Assembly (NCBI GenBank): GCA_027186245.1 | Contig: CP114491.1 | Location: forward strand, 7,933,501 to 7,997,500 | Source of the DNA: Coriaria nepalensis | Lineage: Eukaryota > Streptophyta > Magnoliopsida > Cucurbitales > Coriariaceae | DNA length: 64,000 bases | Direction: 5' to 3' | Shown here: in pieces, positions 45,406 through 56,622 of the stretch | Position numbering within the stretch: the first letter of the stretch is position 1 | Layout of the letters: each line of letters opens with the position of its first letter | Position numbers and translations under genes: made by a program | The notes under the pieces: model-generated | Told to the model about the DNA's origin: nothing | Seen by the model: the letters and a program-made list of their open reading frames with translations, nothing else | Database searches by the model: none

Positions 45406-46008
45406 ATGAATAACAATGAAACCTTACAGTACTACCCAACCATTCCCTTCTACTTCTTACCAGAAGCGTTGTCGTTTCAACCCGAAATACCGACCTCAAT
45501 TGATGATAACTGTGCACCGGTCCCTCCAGTACTAGACGGAATCGCTGCGGTCGTGGGTCAACACGTGTTATACGGAAGCAGAAGCAGCGCAACAAGAACC
45601 GGGGAACCGGAACAAATCAACGTCTCGTCCGGTTCGAATAGCCATTTCGGATCCGAGAGGTTGTCTGTAAGTAGTAGTGGTAGTGAGAAGAAAATAAGCT
45701 ACAGAGGGGTGAGGAAGAGGCCGTGGGGGAGGTGGTCGGCGGAGATTAGAGACAGGATAGGGCGGTGCCGGCACTGGCTGGGCACGTTCGACACGGCGGA
45801 GGAGGCCGCGAGAGCTTATGATGCGGCGGCGAGGCGGATGAGAGGGTCGAAGGCAAGGACTAACTTCGAAATACCGTCGGTCTTATCTGAGCTGGGTAGT
45901 CCGGTAATTTCACCGTCGTCCTGTGGTGGGAAGAAGGTGAAGTTGGAGAGTAGGAGGAAGAAGTCCACAGTGGCGGTCACGTCGGTGGAAAATTTATTTA
46001 GTAATTAA
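45406..46008 (+). CDS. AP2/ERF transcription factor (ERF084-like)
   Basis: Intronless gene of 200 residues from the ATG at 45406. An earlier in-frame ATG at 45340 would add 22 residues but overlaps the probable TATA region. One AP2/ERF domain spans about residues 98-156: [60 protein letters not shown]. Ala and Asp at the usual ERF discriminating positions ([17 protein letters not shown]) and the GCC-box-contacting Arg and Trp residues are present. The N-terminal half is acidic and Ser-rich. A basic [11 protein letters not shown] segment near the C-terminus may be nuclear targeting. Placement beside ERF084/085 is from memory of the WSAEIRD-IGRCRHW variant and is tentative. Confidence 0.9.
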   Translation: MNNNETLQYYPTIPFYFLPEALSFQPEIPTSIDDNCAPVPPVLDGIAAVVGQHVLYGSRSSATRTGEPEQINVSSGSNSHFGSERLSVSSSGSEKKISYRGVRKRPWGRWSAEIRDRIGRCRHWLGTFDTAEEAARAYDAAARRMRGSKARTNFEIPSVLSELGSPVISPSSCGGKKVKLESRRKKSTVAVTSVENLFSN

Positions 46009-48363
46009 TGAAGTAATTATGGGTGTTAATCAGTTGCAGATGATAATGCTTATATGGTTAATTGATGGTAGAATATTGCTTTTGCGAAAACCTAGTACTA
46101 GGAAGATTATTATACTGGTAACAGTACTACGAGTTAGGGTACTACTACGACTACGACTACGACTGATACTAGACTAATTAATTCTTCTTCTTCTTTACAT
46201 ATGTATATTACTCGTCTTTTCTTCTTTATCATCTTCATCTTATTCTCTCTCACGTTTAGATTCGATCATAGTCTCCATGCATGGTGTAATTTTCACTGTC
46301 TGCCTATTTTTCTTAAAATTAAGACAAATATATGAACATCCAACATCAACTTAAAAGCTAAATGGATCACATAAGCTGCTGATTTTGGAGTTCACAAATG
46401 TACGTGTAGAGTTAAACTGCAAAGTACGTATATGCCATATCCTGAATCATTATCCACCGTTGTACCTCATAATGAAAGCTATGAAGTATGAACAGTGATA
46501 AAACTTTAGATACATCTTGTTTTTGTTGGACCTGGACCGATCAATCTCAATTGATCCCGTACATATTAACTTTCATATTATCACATTGACGATCACAATC
46601 TCAACCATGCGTAGGTGGTTAAACTCGATCGTCTATCTAAGAAATTCTAAAAAACAATAAACCCTGAAAAACGATACAACTGTTAATGTTATTTCATGCA
46701 TTTCTTAATCATTTTCCCGCTTACTGCATTTTCTAATCCATCTTTAACATATTTATAATGCAACTGACAACTAAGGTTGATTGATTTAAGCCCTCTCTTC
46801 TCTGATAAGTGTTCTCTTTTTAGGGGTTATGAAATGGTAAAATATTTGCGCTCTAAAAGAGAGAACAAAAAAAAAAAAAAAGTTAAAAACTTAAAAGCAA
46901 GTCCCCCATAAAAACTGGGTGTCGTCGTGTCGAATTTATAATTAATTGGAATTAAATTTCTGTAGAAATTAGTTAATGCAGTGTAGCAGTCGCAGTTGTC
47001 GTACGACAACTGCTGATATGTCGTTGGAAAATGGAAAAACTAGTGACGAATCATGACATCATCTTCCAAAGAAAAACAGGAAATTCTCACACGTCAACCT
47101 CTTTAACAGTTAACGGTCTTACGAACCCGCTTACCTTTTGTATTTAAATTTTTATATAATATTTGAGATTATATTTTAAATTTATTTAATAATATTATAA
47201 TTCTAAATTTAAAGTAACTGGACTGCGCTATTGGTTCATTTATGGTTCGATTTGTCTGCCTGCATATATGGAATGGGCTTTTTGGGCTTTAGGCCATTAA
47301 GCCCATATCCTAAAGTAGTTAATTTTAAACTTTCCAACTGGTAGGGCGTATTTGTTGAAGAAATAAGGACGGATGTGGATGAGAAATAAGAATAATAATA
47401 TTATGAGATTAAAAAATGTTTGATAATTAAAAAATATATAAATAAATAATTAAAATATTTTCTACAAAAGATATGTTTTGATGAAGTGTAAGAGGATTTT
47501 TTTTTATTATTAAATAAATTAATTTTATCTTATTTAAAATTATTAAATTTTAAATAATAAGATTTAAGAGTTTTAATTTAAATAATAAAAAGTTATGCTA
47601 ATATTATTTAATTTTATTTTAATTAAAATTATTAATTTAAAATTTAATAATTTTAAATATAATAAATTAATTCATTTGATATAATAAAAGATTAGCTCTC
47701 AATTCCTATTTTAATAAGAATTTAAAAATAATTTATTTTATTATTTTCATCAAATATCAGTTTTAGGAGGGAGGAGACAACATTACTTGGCTTCAATTTT
47801 AACAGCTCAGTGTATAAAAAATAGAATTAAAAAAATAATAAAAATGCCAAATAGAAAAATATTTTTTCTGGAATTATTATAAAAATTAGTTTTATAAATA
47901 CAAAATGTAAAAAATTATTACCAAACATAACCTTCCTCGGGCAAGTTTTCCTTGTCTTAACAGTAAGTATAGAAAAACAACGATATTGTATTATACATAA
48001 TGCCAGTCAAGTCACATTGATTCAGAAACATAAAAGAGAGAGAAAATCGAACATACTGTATTATCATGATCTAATTGAATAAACACAGTATCCGGAAATG
48101 ATCAATTGGACAAACTTTAGAGAAATCTATGAAGCAATTGAAACAGTACTACTTACCTACTGCATGGTTAGGAGCTTCTATTCTACAGATCATGTCGACG
48201 TACCCAGCAATTACATAAATAAATGCGGTTACGGATAATCGGGCGAATCGGTTAGGACAAGAGAAACTAATTGTTATAATTATTAAAAGAACAAATATAT
48301 TGATGATCTTTCTTGTGCGTGCTTGTGGAAAGCTAAATGTTGGTATACTTTTTTTTTATTCTT
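46009..48363. other. AT-rich intergenic region, MITE-like segment
   Basis: Contains ERF 3' UTR and AT-rich sequence. Between about 47340 and 47930, very AT-rich sequence begins GGCGTATTTGTTGAAGAAAT and ends ATTACCAAACATAACC. This is the kind of termini seen in small hAT-type non-autonomous elements, but complementarity is too weak to call. No coding region is recognised. Confidence 0.4.
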
Positions 48364-50649
48364 CTATAAATCCTCTGTTGACCCAGGGAGCTCGTCGAAA
48401 GGTAGATTTAGATCGGGCAATGTAAACCTGTTTTCTGGGATTCTGACCATCACTTGTAGTTTGCAAGATACATTAGACATAGTTTGTTTCGGAACGGATA
48501 CTGTCCCGGTTTTCTGTTGTTGGGGTTGATCCAATGTTGGCGCTGTTTTCATCGTCTCGACCGGTTGCATATCAAGCTGTGCCTGTCTCATAAGGTATAT
48601 ACTTGAAACTCAAAATAGTACTCTAACAAGAATAGAACTCAAATACAATTTTAGTGCACGTGTTTAGAAGCCATCCAAATGGCGATATTGTAATGAAATC
48701 AACGATGGCAAAGATAGAGAGGGGCAAGTTTTCACCTTCATCTTTTTCAAGCTTTCATTAGTTGATCTCTCTTTCTCTACGGCGAGACGCAAGGATGACA
48801 ATACCTGCATACAATACAAAATTGAACAAAAATAGAACCCCAATAGTTAGTTATACTCGGAAAAAAAGAGAAAGGAAAGATCGAAGAGTAAAATATGTAG
48901 ATGTCTTAGAACAAAAGAAAAAAAAAAAAAAAAACGTACATTTTTCAAATTTTTTCTTTCCTTCAATAACAAAATTTCTTCCTCTTTAAGTTCACCTAAC
49001 GACTGCTGTCAAGAAGAAACCAACAAAAGAAAGAATCATTAAGAAACATTAAAAAAACGAATAATAAAAAAAAAAACAGTGTGAGAAGGGGCATCTTGTA
49101 CCTTGCGTTTTCTAGACTTCTTCTTTAACGACGTTGTTTGATAATTCTTAATAGTTGCTATCTGCAACAAAACGCCCAACAACAATTGTTATCAGCAACT
49201 CCACCCAAAAAGAAAAGAAAGAAAAAAGGGTACCAGACCGATAAGAGTCACTAGACAAATCAAAACCCGACAAATGTATTGTTATTGTTATTTATTACTA
49301 TTACGCCTCAAAATCATAACAAGCAAAAGCCTATACAAAGCGCACAACCACTACCAACACTACACACCAATGGTACAAATACACAATTTTCAGTTATTAA
49401 TTATTATTTTTTATCTATTTTATAAAATTTATTTATTTGAAAGGATAAAAAATTAACATTAAAATAATCTTTTATTTTTTTCAATTAAAAAATTTAATTT
49501 TTCAATCATTACACAGAATATTTTTAAGAAATTAAATTTTAAAATACGTCGTCGTTCTGCCTTAAATATGCAAGGAAACATACTTGCCACGAAAACACGC
49601 AACCGATAAAACGGGCGGCCCAGATTGACTGACACCGACAAAGAGATTAGAAGCCGGTTTTGGGGTGGAAACTTTCCTAATTAATACAAATGAATGACGA
49701 AAATAACCTCAAATTGGAAGGGTAATTTGGTAATACATGCGTATATATGATATATGGAGCGTAACTGCTGTGAGATGAAAACGTGATATTGTAAGTCATT
49801 CAATTCGATCCCCCTCTGACTATGCTTTCAATGAAAGTCACCCAAATTTTCTCTGACGATATTAAATAATAATAATATATATATTTATATAGCTGAAATG
49901 GTGAGGACATTTTGGTCAGAGTAGGATAAAGTGTGGAAACGGCGACGGCAGTTTAGACGGTCGCGAGCACACCGATCCGGTGAACTGAAGGACTAAACTA
50001 GCCCTAGAGTGGCTATAATAGCCATCTTCATGCAGGGAGGATGTTTTCGTAACTTTACCATTAAAAAAAAAAGAAATAAACGGAAGCGCTCATAAAAAAG
50101 ATTGAAAAGGATGGAAAAAGAAAATCTGACAGGCGCTTTGGCTGAAACTGAAAGCAGACACACAGCATCAAAGCTTGACCCCTCATGAAAGCTAATCGAT
50201 CTATATGAATATATTTTAGAAAAATATGAATCGCCTGACTCGGCGAGTCACCTGGTCAGAATCAGTACCGGAACTTAAAAAAATGAAACGAGCGAACGAA
50301 CCTTAGATCTCGCACCGTCGGACGAATTGGCTAGCCGGCTAGACTCCTCGACGCCATCGGCTGCATGAACTCCGGCGCCGTTGCTTGCAGAGGTGGCGCC
50401 ACTCCAAGAGAGCGGCGTCGTCGGGCTACCTCCGGTGCGCTCGGACTTCTTCTTAGCGTCAACTACATGCCTTGGAACATGTCTAGAGCGCGGTTGACGA
50501 ACTGTCCAGTCGAGGTGGAGACCTGTGTACGCGAGTCTCTTCGCCGCCGTGAGCGACGGAGGAGGCTGAGCCAGATTAAGCTGGAGAAGTAGCTCCACGA
50601 CGACTGAGTCGTCCTCCATAGCCACCTTGACCCACTCGTCACCGTTCAT
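48364..50649 (-). CDS. Uncharacterised plant coiled-coil/basic protein with C-terminal EAR-like motif
   Basis: Five coding exons (50649-50302, 49161-49102, 49005-48940, 48804-48736, 48582-48364) are all in phase 0 and give 253 residues. The N-terminal exon encodes MNGDEWVKVAMEDDSVVVEL, a conserved Trp-Ser block (SPTTPLSWSG, about residue 80) and an Arg-rich RQPRSRH segment. Exons 2-4 encode a basic stretch (KKKSRKRK) followed by a heptad-like helix (LGELKEEEILLLKERKNLKN, then LSSLRLAVEKERSTNESLKK). This looks like a short bZIP-like or coiled-coil unit but lacks the canonical N-x7-R basic motif. The last exon ends in FTLPDLNLPFDE, matching the DLNxxP/LxLxL-type EAR repression motif. Plant homologues exist but I know no name. 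A nuclear repressor or adaptor role is inference only. Confidence 0.85.
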
Positions 50650-51750
50650 ATCGCGATCTTCTTCCTGGTTCGCTAGAGAGAGAGAGAGAGAGGGTTGAGT
50701 TTGGTGGCGATGAAGAAAAAAGTGTAGGCGTAGAGAGAGAGAGATGAGGGAGAGAGGCGAGGAGTTTATATACGTAGAATATTTATGAAAGGGGAGAGTG
50801 GATGCAATATCTCTTTGTCGCTAAACCCTCGTTCTTGTTGTGCGTGGATTAATTTCTCTCTCTAAAAAGCTATCTCTCACTCACTCCTACATTTATTTTT
50901 TATTTTGGGTCCCACCGGTGAAATTACGTGGCACTGACTTTTTATTCATTTATTTTATTTTTTCCTCAACTTTTCTTTTCTTTTCTTTTCTTTTCTTTTC
51001 TTTTCTTTTCGGGCTTTCTTCGTTGTTTGGTGATGGGAGGCGGAGGGTACCGGCCACCAGGAAGATGAGATGGAAGATGTCGTTAAAAGATTTGATATCA
51101 AAAAGGACAAATGAGAGGGCACGCGCTTAAGTCGAGAAATATGAGAGAGCTCTCCATATTTTATTTCATTAATGGATAGTTCCCTGCATTTGCAATATAA
51201 CATATACTTTTTGAGTTGTACGGTACGTGATAGAAAAAGAGGGTTATAGTATAAACTATATGATAAGGATAAGATAAGATTTAGATAAGCCAAAAGTAAA
51301 ATAGAGAAAAACCAAATTGTAAGACAAATCTTATGTTTTGTCTGAAATAGAAATGTACTAGAATTAATTTTAACTAACTCGATAATTAAATGATATATTA
51401 TGGTCGGTATTCGATATTTACTTAGCTGATATGACTTTGATTTGAATTCTAAGTTGTTTGTTTTGAATTTCAAATAGATGGGAGTTGAGAAAAAAGAGTA
51501 AGGTTTTTTTGAAAGTAAGAAGGAATCCATTACTTTATTACACAAAGCTTTCAAATCCCATATTCCCATACATTGACATTCATAATTCATTCAATCACAT
51601 TGGGTCAGCCCAGCGAGTGATATTGGGCCAGGCCAGCGGCAGAGATACTTTCTTCCTTCGCGAATGAGGCCCAAAATTCTAAAACCTCGACAGTGGCCAC
51701 TACCGTCAACTTCCAAAACCTAATCATTTCACCAATAGCTTCACCTCCTC
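50650..51750. other. Promoter of the EAR-like gene and spacer with (TTTTC)n
   Basis: GA-rich leader sequence with (GA)n at about 50675-50692 belongs to the minus-strand gene. A (TTTTC)n microsatellite with about eight copies lies at about 50970-51010. The long minus-strand open frame over 50955-51590 is partly created by this repeat and shows no domain. Confidence 0.55.
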
Positions 51751-51754
51751 CCCT

Positions 51755-52305
51755 TCAATGGCGCTTCAAATTCAGAACCACCTCCGGCCTATACAGCCAA
51801 AAACTCTAGCCCATCCTTCTCTTTTCCACCTCATTCTCCACCAACTCGAATCCCCCTCTTGATTCGAACGACCAAACCAACCCCACCACGTCGGACTCTT
51901 CTTCCTTCTCCTCTTACTTCAACGACGTCAAAGTTTGCCTCAATCAGCAAGATTATCAGCAACAGCTGCGCATTTCTCCTCCCGGCCGTAGAAGACCATC
52001 ATTTCCATCCTCATCGTTTCTCACATCCAAGGCTTCAGCTTCTTCGTTCGAGGAAATCCAGAAGAATCTCTCCGAATTCCGACACAGATCCTCCGCTCTT
52101 CCGCCAACCGCTCCGAACCCCCAAAAATCCATTTTCATCTCCTCCTTCATCATCGCCGCAAATCTCAAATCAGGAGTGGTCTAAGAAAAACGCGACGGAT
52201 AAACCGAATGAATCCAATACGCGACAGATTTCATTGTCCGATTTTTCCTTGTATCTGATAAACATTCATCCTCTTTTCCTTGATTTTGCAGGGAGGGAAA
52301 ATTGA
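51755..52305 (+). pseudogene. Possible organellar ribosomal uS15-like pseudogene, N-terminal part
   Basis: An ATG near 51758 (MALQIQNHLRPIQPK) is followed by a frameshift into a long Ser/Pro-rich protein-like frame: SSFSSYFNDVKVCLNQQ, then SSFEEIQKNLSEFRHRSS. This arrangement resembles the N-terminal region of plant S15/NS1 RNA-binding domain proteins, but the S15 domain itself is absent and further frameshifts follow. The family assignment is from memory and weak. That it is a broken coding sequence is better supported. Confidence 0.4.
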
Positions 52306-52778
52306 ATGTTAAGTCATTTTTGTTCTTGTTTTGCTTCAGTTACATAATCTGTGTTGCTCAACAAGTCAGCTGCGCTTCGCTTGACCTTATCGAGTTATTA
52401 GCACAGTCATGTTAACATTATGGCAATTTAAAAAAACTTTTTTTTTCTCTCGAGAATGTAATCATTGGGAAGTGGTGTTTTATTGCTGGAAATGGAAATT
52501 CAATTTCACTAGAATTTGTAATTCTAATGTGAATTTTGATACCTCAGCTAGAAAAACGCCAATTTCTATCGAAGAGGAAATATATTTGGAATATAGTAAA
52601 ACACGTTACCCATAACTCAGCATAAATCCAGTCTGTCTGTTAAAATGGAATGCTAAATACAACTATAAGTATGTATATGTTAAGTTATAACAGGGCTCTT
52701 CTTTATGATAGGTGAGATTGAGTACTTTGGTCAACTATAAATCCATTCCCTAATAATCATTGTAGGGACAAACAGATT
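52306..52778. other. Spacer and 3' UTR of thymidylate kinase
   Basis: AT-rich; no feature recognised. The right part is probably the 3' UTR of the minus-strand kinase gene. Confidence 0.5.
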
Positions 52779-54466
52779 CTAATTTAACCAGAGGTCAGAA
52801 AGCGGTTTGCCATCTCGGCATCCCGTGACACAATTCGATACAATCTCTTGTATTTGTTTCTCAACGTCTTCCATTGATTGGCCTGCATTGATCACCTGAA
52901 ATCAGATCAGAGAATTTCATCATTTATCAGAATTCAGAAACATTATTTTATACATCTTTATACGAGCAAAATCACACCAAAAAAAGAAAAGAAGGGGGGG
53001 GGGGGGGGGAGGGGGGGGATACCTTCCATGAGGGATCATGGAGGAGCTGATAGCATTTGGCAACTTTGTTCTGAAATTCAAGCTTCTCATATCTCTCATT
53101 TCCATAGCCTCCTCTTTCTGCAGCTTTCTGATTGTTTTGAAATACAGATTAGTAACCATGATATCGGCAATATGGCAAAAGCATCGATATCCTACAAATC
53201 ACTTGCATAGATTTCTCTATTGCTCTTACATGCCTTAATCTATTTGATAGGAGTGAAAGGGTCAATTCGAAATGTCAACATCAATATTCAGCTAAACATG
53301 GTAGTATCTCACACTACCTTGGACCAAACAAAAGTTAATAATAATCATAATAGCCTCGAACTTACTTCAGGTGAGATGTCAAGGTACAATACCACATCCG
53401 GAGCTAGTAACCCGGTCTCAGGTGCCTACAAAAGAACCGTGCTATATAACTCCACATAACTTGTCATTTATTAGTTAAAAATACAAATAAATAAAATAAA
53501 ACCATGATGTATATTTACCTTGCACCAATCAATCCTGAGTCCTTTGGCAGATGAGAAAGCCACTCCAGAGTAAGAGTAACGATCAACAATGAGAGTAGTT
53601 CCGCTCTTCAATTTAGTCTCCATCAAGGATCTGTAATTCATACACAATTAACATACTCACAAACTATGGGCATGTTTACTCTCTAAACGAAAAATGAATA
53701 AACAAATAAAATAAAATAGCAAACCGCTTTTCCCAACGATTGGCACTAAAGAGAAGATGAATTGTGCGATCATCTAGCTGCGATTCATTTGAAAGATAGG
53801 AAGATATCATTTGGCCTACACTTGTGGTTCTGTCTGGAAATCGCCATAATTCTGCAGGGAGCCCTAATCCTTCCAAGTATTTGACTAGTCTACTAGACTG
53901 AGTAGTCTTCCCGCATCGGTCCAAACCTTCTAGGACAACCAATGCCCCTCTAGGGTTACTGTTCCCACATCTTACAAGGCTATTCTGCCCACTGTCCATT
54001 TGAATACTTCGAATAACAAACTTCCGAGAAAGACTCAATGATCTCCGTGCCACTAGTGCCCCAAAATCCCTACAAAGTTTCAAAACCTCCTCATGAACCA
54101 TTCTCAATTTGTTTGGAAAATAGTGCTAAATATCTTGGAAATTTGTCATGGGTTGTCAAAAGGAGAAGATAGGTTGACTGAAATGAACCTAATACAAGCA
54201 TTTTTGTTAGTCCAGACTCTTTATTTGTTACTTAAACTCGGTCCTAATTTCCAAACTAGTTGGGGACATATAGGAATCTTCATCATTGCAAGGAAAAAAA
54301 AAAACTCTTTCACCATCTAATTTCTAATATGGTTTCTTCAAAGTTCAAATTCTATAATGACTTCAAAATTATACACCAAGAAGAACTGAAATTCTATTAG
54401 CTATAAAAGTCATATGAAAAGGATTCCTTACAATGGCTGAATTGTGCGAAAGCAGGCAAAGCTCAT
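52779..54466 (-). CDS. ZEU1: Thymidylate kinase (dTMP kinase, ZEUS1-like)
   Basis: Six coding exons (54466-54432, 54069-53725, 53630-53519, 53425-53366, 53127-53023, 52895-52779) give 257 residues. The enzyme phosphorylates dTMP to dTDP with ATP, in dTTP synthesis. The P-loop is [13 protein letters not shown] (Gly60-Thr67). [20 protein letters not shown] is the DR(Y/T) region, [10 protein letters not shown] and [17 protein letters not shown] bind substrate, and [11 protein letters not shown] is the lid. The first 35 residues are rich in Arg and Ser ([18 protein letters not shown]) and look like an organelle-targeting extension, with an alternative start at Met36. The two-form arrangement is known for Arabidopsis ZEU1. 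The first exon was assigned by phase: 11 codons plus two bases, joined to GGATTTTGGG. The intron after exon 5 begins GTAT followed by a long C-tract. Confidence 0.93.
52994..53018. repeat. Poly-G/poly-C tract in intron 5 of thymidylate kinase
   Basis: Sixteen Gs, one A, then eight Gs on the plus strand. On the transcribed strand's RNA this is C8-U-C16 starting four to five bases after the exon 5 donor. The length is prone to slippage and sequencing error. Confidence 0.9.
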
Positions 54467-55434
54467 ATCCTTCTCTAAACCTAGAAGCCGCCATCAGTAT
54501 ATCATATTATATAGTAAAAGAAGCTTCAAATTCAAGTTGATCGCAGCTAAAATCAGGAACATGCAGACTTATAGAAAGAAAAGAAACACACTTTCGATTT
54601 CCTTCAGCAAGCAATCGAAAGTGAAATAAGTCCAATGTCAGATCGGGGGAAAAAGAAGTTTAGAACTAGAAACCGCTTTCAAAAGTTTATTGATTCGAAA
54701 TCGAGAGAATTACCAGGAAAATTAGGGGAAGGTAAGTACCTGATGATGAGAATTTACTTTCGCCTACGACCAGATTGCATGCGACGCGAGAGAGAGAGAG
54801 AGAGGGGGAATGCGTTTGGGGAAAGATTAGGAGGGAAAACTGAAAAGGAAACTAAAAAAGGGAGGGAAAAACAACAAAGCGGGGAATGGACCGCGAATTG
54901 GGCTTTCATCTTTAGATTCAGAAACTCTTGTAACCCCACTCTATCGAAGTGTTGTTAAAACTACCGTAAGCACTCAAGCTGAATCAGGCATTTTGTCATA
55001 CACTTGGTGTGACTACTAATTTTGAGCTTTATAATTATAAATATCAACTTTACAGTATCATATTATCCATCAAATCGAATCAGATTTGTATCTAGTTGCG
55101 AACACTCGATTTATTAGACCCAATGCATCTATAAAAAAATCAATAATTTTATGCTAGGTGTAAACGATTAGAGGCCATAAACCAAGCTGAATCCAACTTG
55201 GATTCTGTAAACATGATTTAAAGTAATTAGTTCAATGCTTTCCATTTCTTGAATTTTATACTCCAAAGAACATAGAATTAAGACAAATTAAATGGAATGT
55301 GTTAGTCAACCAAAGAAACGACATGTCGATCATAATTTATAAAGCCCAATTTACAAGCCCAACTAGTTTCTAGCTCCCACAAACGCAGACCAAAAAAACA
55401 AAAAAAAAACTTCCGAAATTAAGAGCAAAAGCCT
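54467..55434. other. Thymidylate kinase leader/promoter and spacer
   Basis: GA-rich leader sequence with an (AG)n run at about 54789-54806 suggests the 5' UTR of the minus-strand kinase, with a possible extra leader intron (donor near 54738). The remainder is AT-rich. No other gene is seen. Confidence 0.45.
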
Positions 55435-56622
55435 CTAGGGAAGGATTTTGCTCATCGATGGAGGTGGATCGTCAAAAGAAGGTGCGGTTGGAAGTGGCTC
55501 AAATGGATCAGTACTACCAAGATCCGGAACCGGCGGTGAAGATACAGAAGGAAGCGGGTACGGTTCTTCTGGGCCAACAGGAAACGACGGTGGAAACTCT
55601 ATCGGAGGCAAGTTAAAAGGTGGAATATTTGGCTCCGGCTCAGTAACACCGATTTCCGGGGATGGCGGCGTGAATACAGTAATATCAGGAACCAATGGCG
55701 GAGACTGAATTGTACCTGTTCCTGGCTCGGTCGGAGTTGATATGATCGGCGGTGCAAATGAAAAGGGTAGTAAGGGTGGAGGCAGAGGAAACTGCAGGGG
55801 AGGCAAAGGAGGTGCAGAAAATAGTGGGATAAGCGGCGGAGCCGGCGTTATTTGAACGGGAGGAGGAAGTGAAAAGTCTAGAAAAGGTGGTGGCGGTTGA
55901 GAAGATATAGGGAGAGGCGGCGCGTCTGGAAGATTAACGTCAGGGGGTGATAGCCATGGAAGCGGAGGCGATTCTAGAGATTGAGGTGGAGGTGGAGAAG
56001 GGACTAATGGAGGTGGAAATATTGGTGGCGGAAGGAGGAATGGCGGCGGCGGTGTAACATCCGGTGAAGGAGGAGATTGAATAAGTGGTGGTGGCGAGGG
56101 AACGAGGTCAGGTGCAGGAGGTGGTGGCGAGGGAACGAGGTCAGGTGCAGGAGGTGGAGGAGAGAGAATGGGGAGCAGAGTAGGTGAAGGAGGTGGAGGA
56201 GATAGAATGGGGGGTAGAGTAGGTGAAGGAGGTGGAGGAGAGAGGACAAGGGGTGTTGGTGGAAGAGGGGGAAGAGGTGAGGCTGGTGGATTGATTGTGG
56301 GTGGCGGAAGAAGAGGAGGAGGAGGAGGCGGAGGTGGAGCAAAAGGGTTGTCAGGGGAAGTTAAGGAAATAGGGAAAGGCCATTTGCCACATGTTTCGAA
56401 TAAGAATTGGAATAATGGGTCACACCCTCTTCTTCTTCCTCCCCCTCCTCCTCCTCCTCCCCCTCCTCTGTTCCTTCCTCTATTTCCGCCTCTGTTTCTG
56501 TTTCTGTTGCTTGCACTCCTCTTTTCTTCTTCTTCTTCTTGGGTTTTGATGGGTTCTGACGATAGTACTTTAGTAAGCAAGAGTAATGAGAAAAGTGTAA
56601 CTATCACTAATCTTGCCTTCAT
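55435..56622 (-). CDS. Secreted proline-rich (extensin-like) cell-wall protein
   Basis: Single-exon frame of 395 residues. An N-terminal signal peptide (MKARLVIVTLFSLLLLTKVL) is followed by an acidic EEEEE run. An Arg/Asn/Gly-rich block (NRNRNRGGNRGRNRGGGG) ends in RRRGCDPLFQFLFETCGKW, the only two cysteines. About 280 residues of Pro-rich sequence with S-P(3-5) motifs (LSPPPPSPTLPPI, DLVPSPPPPAP) follow. Motifs of the Ser-Pro3-5 type are targets for prolyl hydroxylation and arabinosylation, so secretion to the cell wall is likely. Tyr crosslinking motifs are rare, so it is not a classical extensin. A name from the family cannot be given. Confidence 0.85.
   Translation of the reverse strand: MKARLVIVTLFSLLLLTKVLSSEPIKTQEEEEEKRSASNRNRNRGGNRGRNRGGGGGGGGGGRRRGCDPLFQFLFETCGKWPFPISLTSPDNPFAPPPPPPPPLLPPPTINPPASPLPPLPPTPLVLSPPPPSPTLPPILSPPPPSPTLLPILSPPPPAPDLVPSPPPPAPDLVPSPPPLIQSPPSPDVTPPPPFLLPPPIFPPPLVPSPPPPQSLESPPLPWLSPPDVNLPDAPPLPISSQPPPPFLDFSLPPPVQITPAPPLIPLFSAPPLPPLQFPLPPPLLPFSFAPPIISTPTEPGTGTIQSPPLVPDITVFTPPSPEIGVTEPEPNIPPFNLPPIEFPPSFPVGPEEPYPLPSVSSPPVPDLGSTDPFEPLPTAPSFDDPPPSMSKILP
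56088..56250 (-). repeat. Coding minisatellite in the proline-rich gene
   Basis: Two near-identical copies of a 33-base unit (encoding PSPPPPAPDLV) at about 56088-56155 are followed by about three 39-base units (encoding LSPPPPSPTL-PI) up to about 56245. Repeat units keep the reading frame. Confidence 0.8.

Noticed and set aside
50955..51590. 211-codon minus-strand open frame
   Set aside because: Its end is created by a (TTTTC)n microsatellite read as Lys/Glu/Arg, the rest is AT-rich with no domain, and no splice or promoter context supports it.
52980..53018. G-rich repeats as a CRISPR or regulatory array
   Set aside because: A simple homopolymer tract in an intron; no spacer-repeat structure exists anywhere in this window.
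53038..53459. Plus-strand open frames over the thymidylate kinase exons
   Set aside because: They cross canonical introns and are antisense to a well-conserved enzyme.
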